Below, one piece after another: positions 5,041-5,112 of a stretch of 5,112 nt of DNA. The notes below the pieces were generated by a model. That model had not been told where the DNA came from. It saw nothing but the letters and a program-made list of their open reading frames with translations, and did not search any database. Made by a program: the position numbers and the translations under genes. The DNA lies in NCBI GenBank assembly GCA_020426125.1, contig JAGQQQ010000132.1, positions 1-5,112 of the forward strand, in the 5' to 3' direction. The DNA is from Planctomycetaceae bacterium. Lineage in GTDB: Bacteria > Planctomycetota > Planctomycetia > Planctomycetales > Planctomycetaceae. Position 1 is the stretch's first letter. Each line of letters opens with the position of its first letter.

Positions 5041-5112
5041 TCAGGCGGTCGTTCCGGCGGTCAGTTTCATGAACGCGGTCTCCATGTCCATCGCTTCCGG
5101 TTGGAACATGCG
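5041..5112 (-). CDS. Partial ABC-transporter ATP-binding protein, C-terminal end
   Basis: Only the last 23 residues are inside the window, ending at TGA 5043-5041. The tail METAFMKLTAG resembles the conserved end of ABC-2-type exporter ATPases, which commonly finish with Leu/Met-Glu-x-x-Phe-x-x-Leu-Thr-Gly. In that family the subunit hydrolyses ATP to drive a partner permease. The Walker motifs would lie beyond the right edge. The gene precedes the BRCT protein on the same strand, with a gap of 9 or 102 bases depending on the start used. Co-transcription is possible, but a functional link is doubtful. Confidence 0.6.
   Translation of the reverse strand, partial: RMFQPEAMDMETAFMKLTAGTTA

Noticed and set aside
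1..5112. CRISPR arrays, tRNA or rRNA genes, insertion sequences, DnaA-box clusters
   Set aside because: I looked for regular direct repeats, transposase motifs, terminal repeats, tRNA-like cloverleaf ends and TTATCCACA-like boxes by eye and found none that hold up.

Overview
The window looks like a chromosomal stretch of a planctomycete, probably a relative of Schlesneria, Rubinisphaera or Planctopirus. The reasons are the moderately high G+C, genes of unknown function arranged singly or in short runs on both strands, a weak Shine-Dalgarno or none at several starts, a DUF2617-type protein, and a DnaA-like paralogue lacking the N-terminal domains. This placement is an inference from style and gene content; no rRNA or other marker gene is present.

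Left part (1-1190): an incomplete minus-strand gene for a protein of unknown function runs off the left edge (GTG start at 378). It is divergent from a complete plus-strand DUF2617-family gene (610-1155). The 231-base gap between them holds a weak promoter candidate and an unusual pair of overlapping inverted repeats. A short rho-independent terminator with a seven-T run follows the DUF2617 gene.

Middle part (1191-2597): two plus-strand genes. The first (1269-1787) is an anti-sigma-factor-like single-pass membrane protein. It has an N-terminal zinc-type Cys/His motif and, unusually, a CxxCH motif at the extracytoplasmic C-terminus. The second (2026-2595) is a hypothetical protein that ends two bases before the end of the convergent gene beyond it.

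Right part (2598-5112): a minus-strand run, in transcription order. It begins with the last 23 residues of a probable ABC-transporter ATPase. Next is a 423-residue protein joining a BRCT domain, a MerR-like helix-turn-helix and four TPR repeats. A 7-codon leader ORF with a Shine-Dalgarno comes next, its stop codon overlapping the start of the last gene (ATGA). That last gene encodes a 340-residue DnaA-like ATPase with AAA+ domain III and DNA-binding domain IV but no domain I/II. The BRCT-HTH-TPR/DnaA-like pair is the most promising candidate for an undescribed module. The two neighbours carry DNA-end or phospho-recognition, sequence-specific DNA binding, protein scaffolding and an initiator-type ATPase with altered DNA-contact residues.
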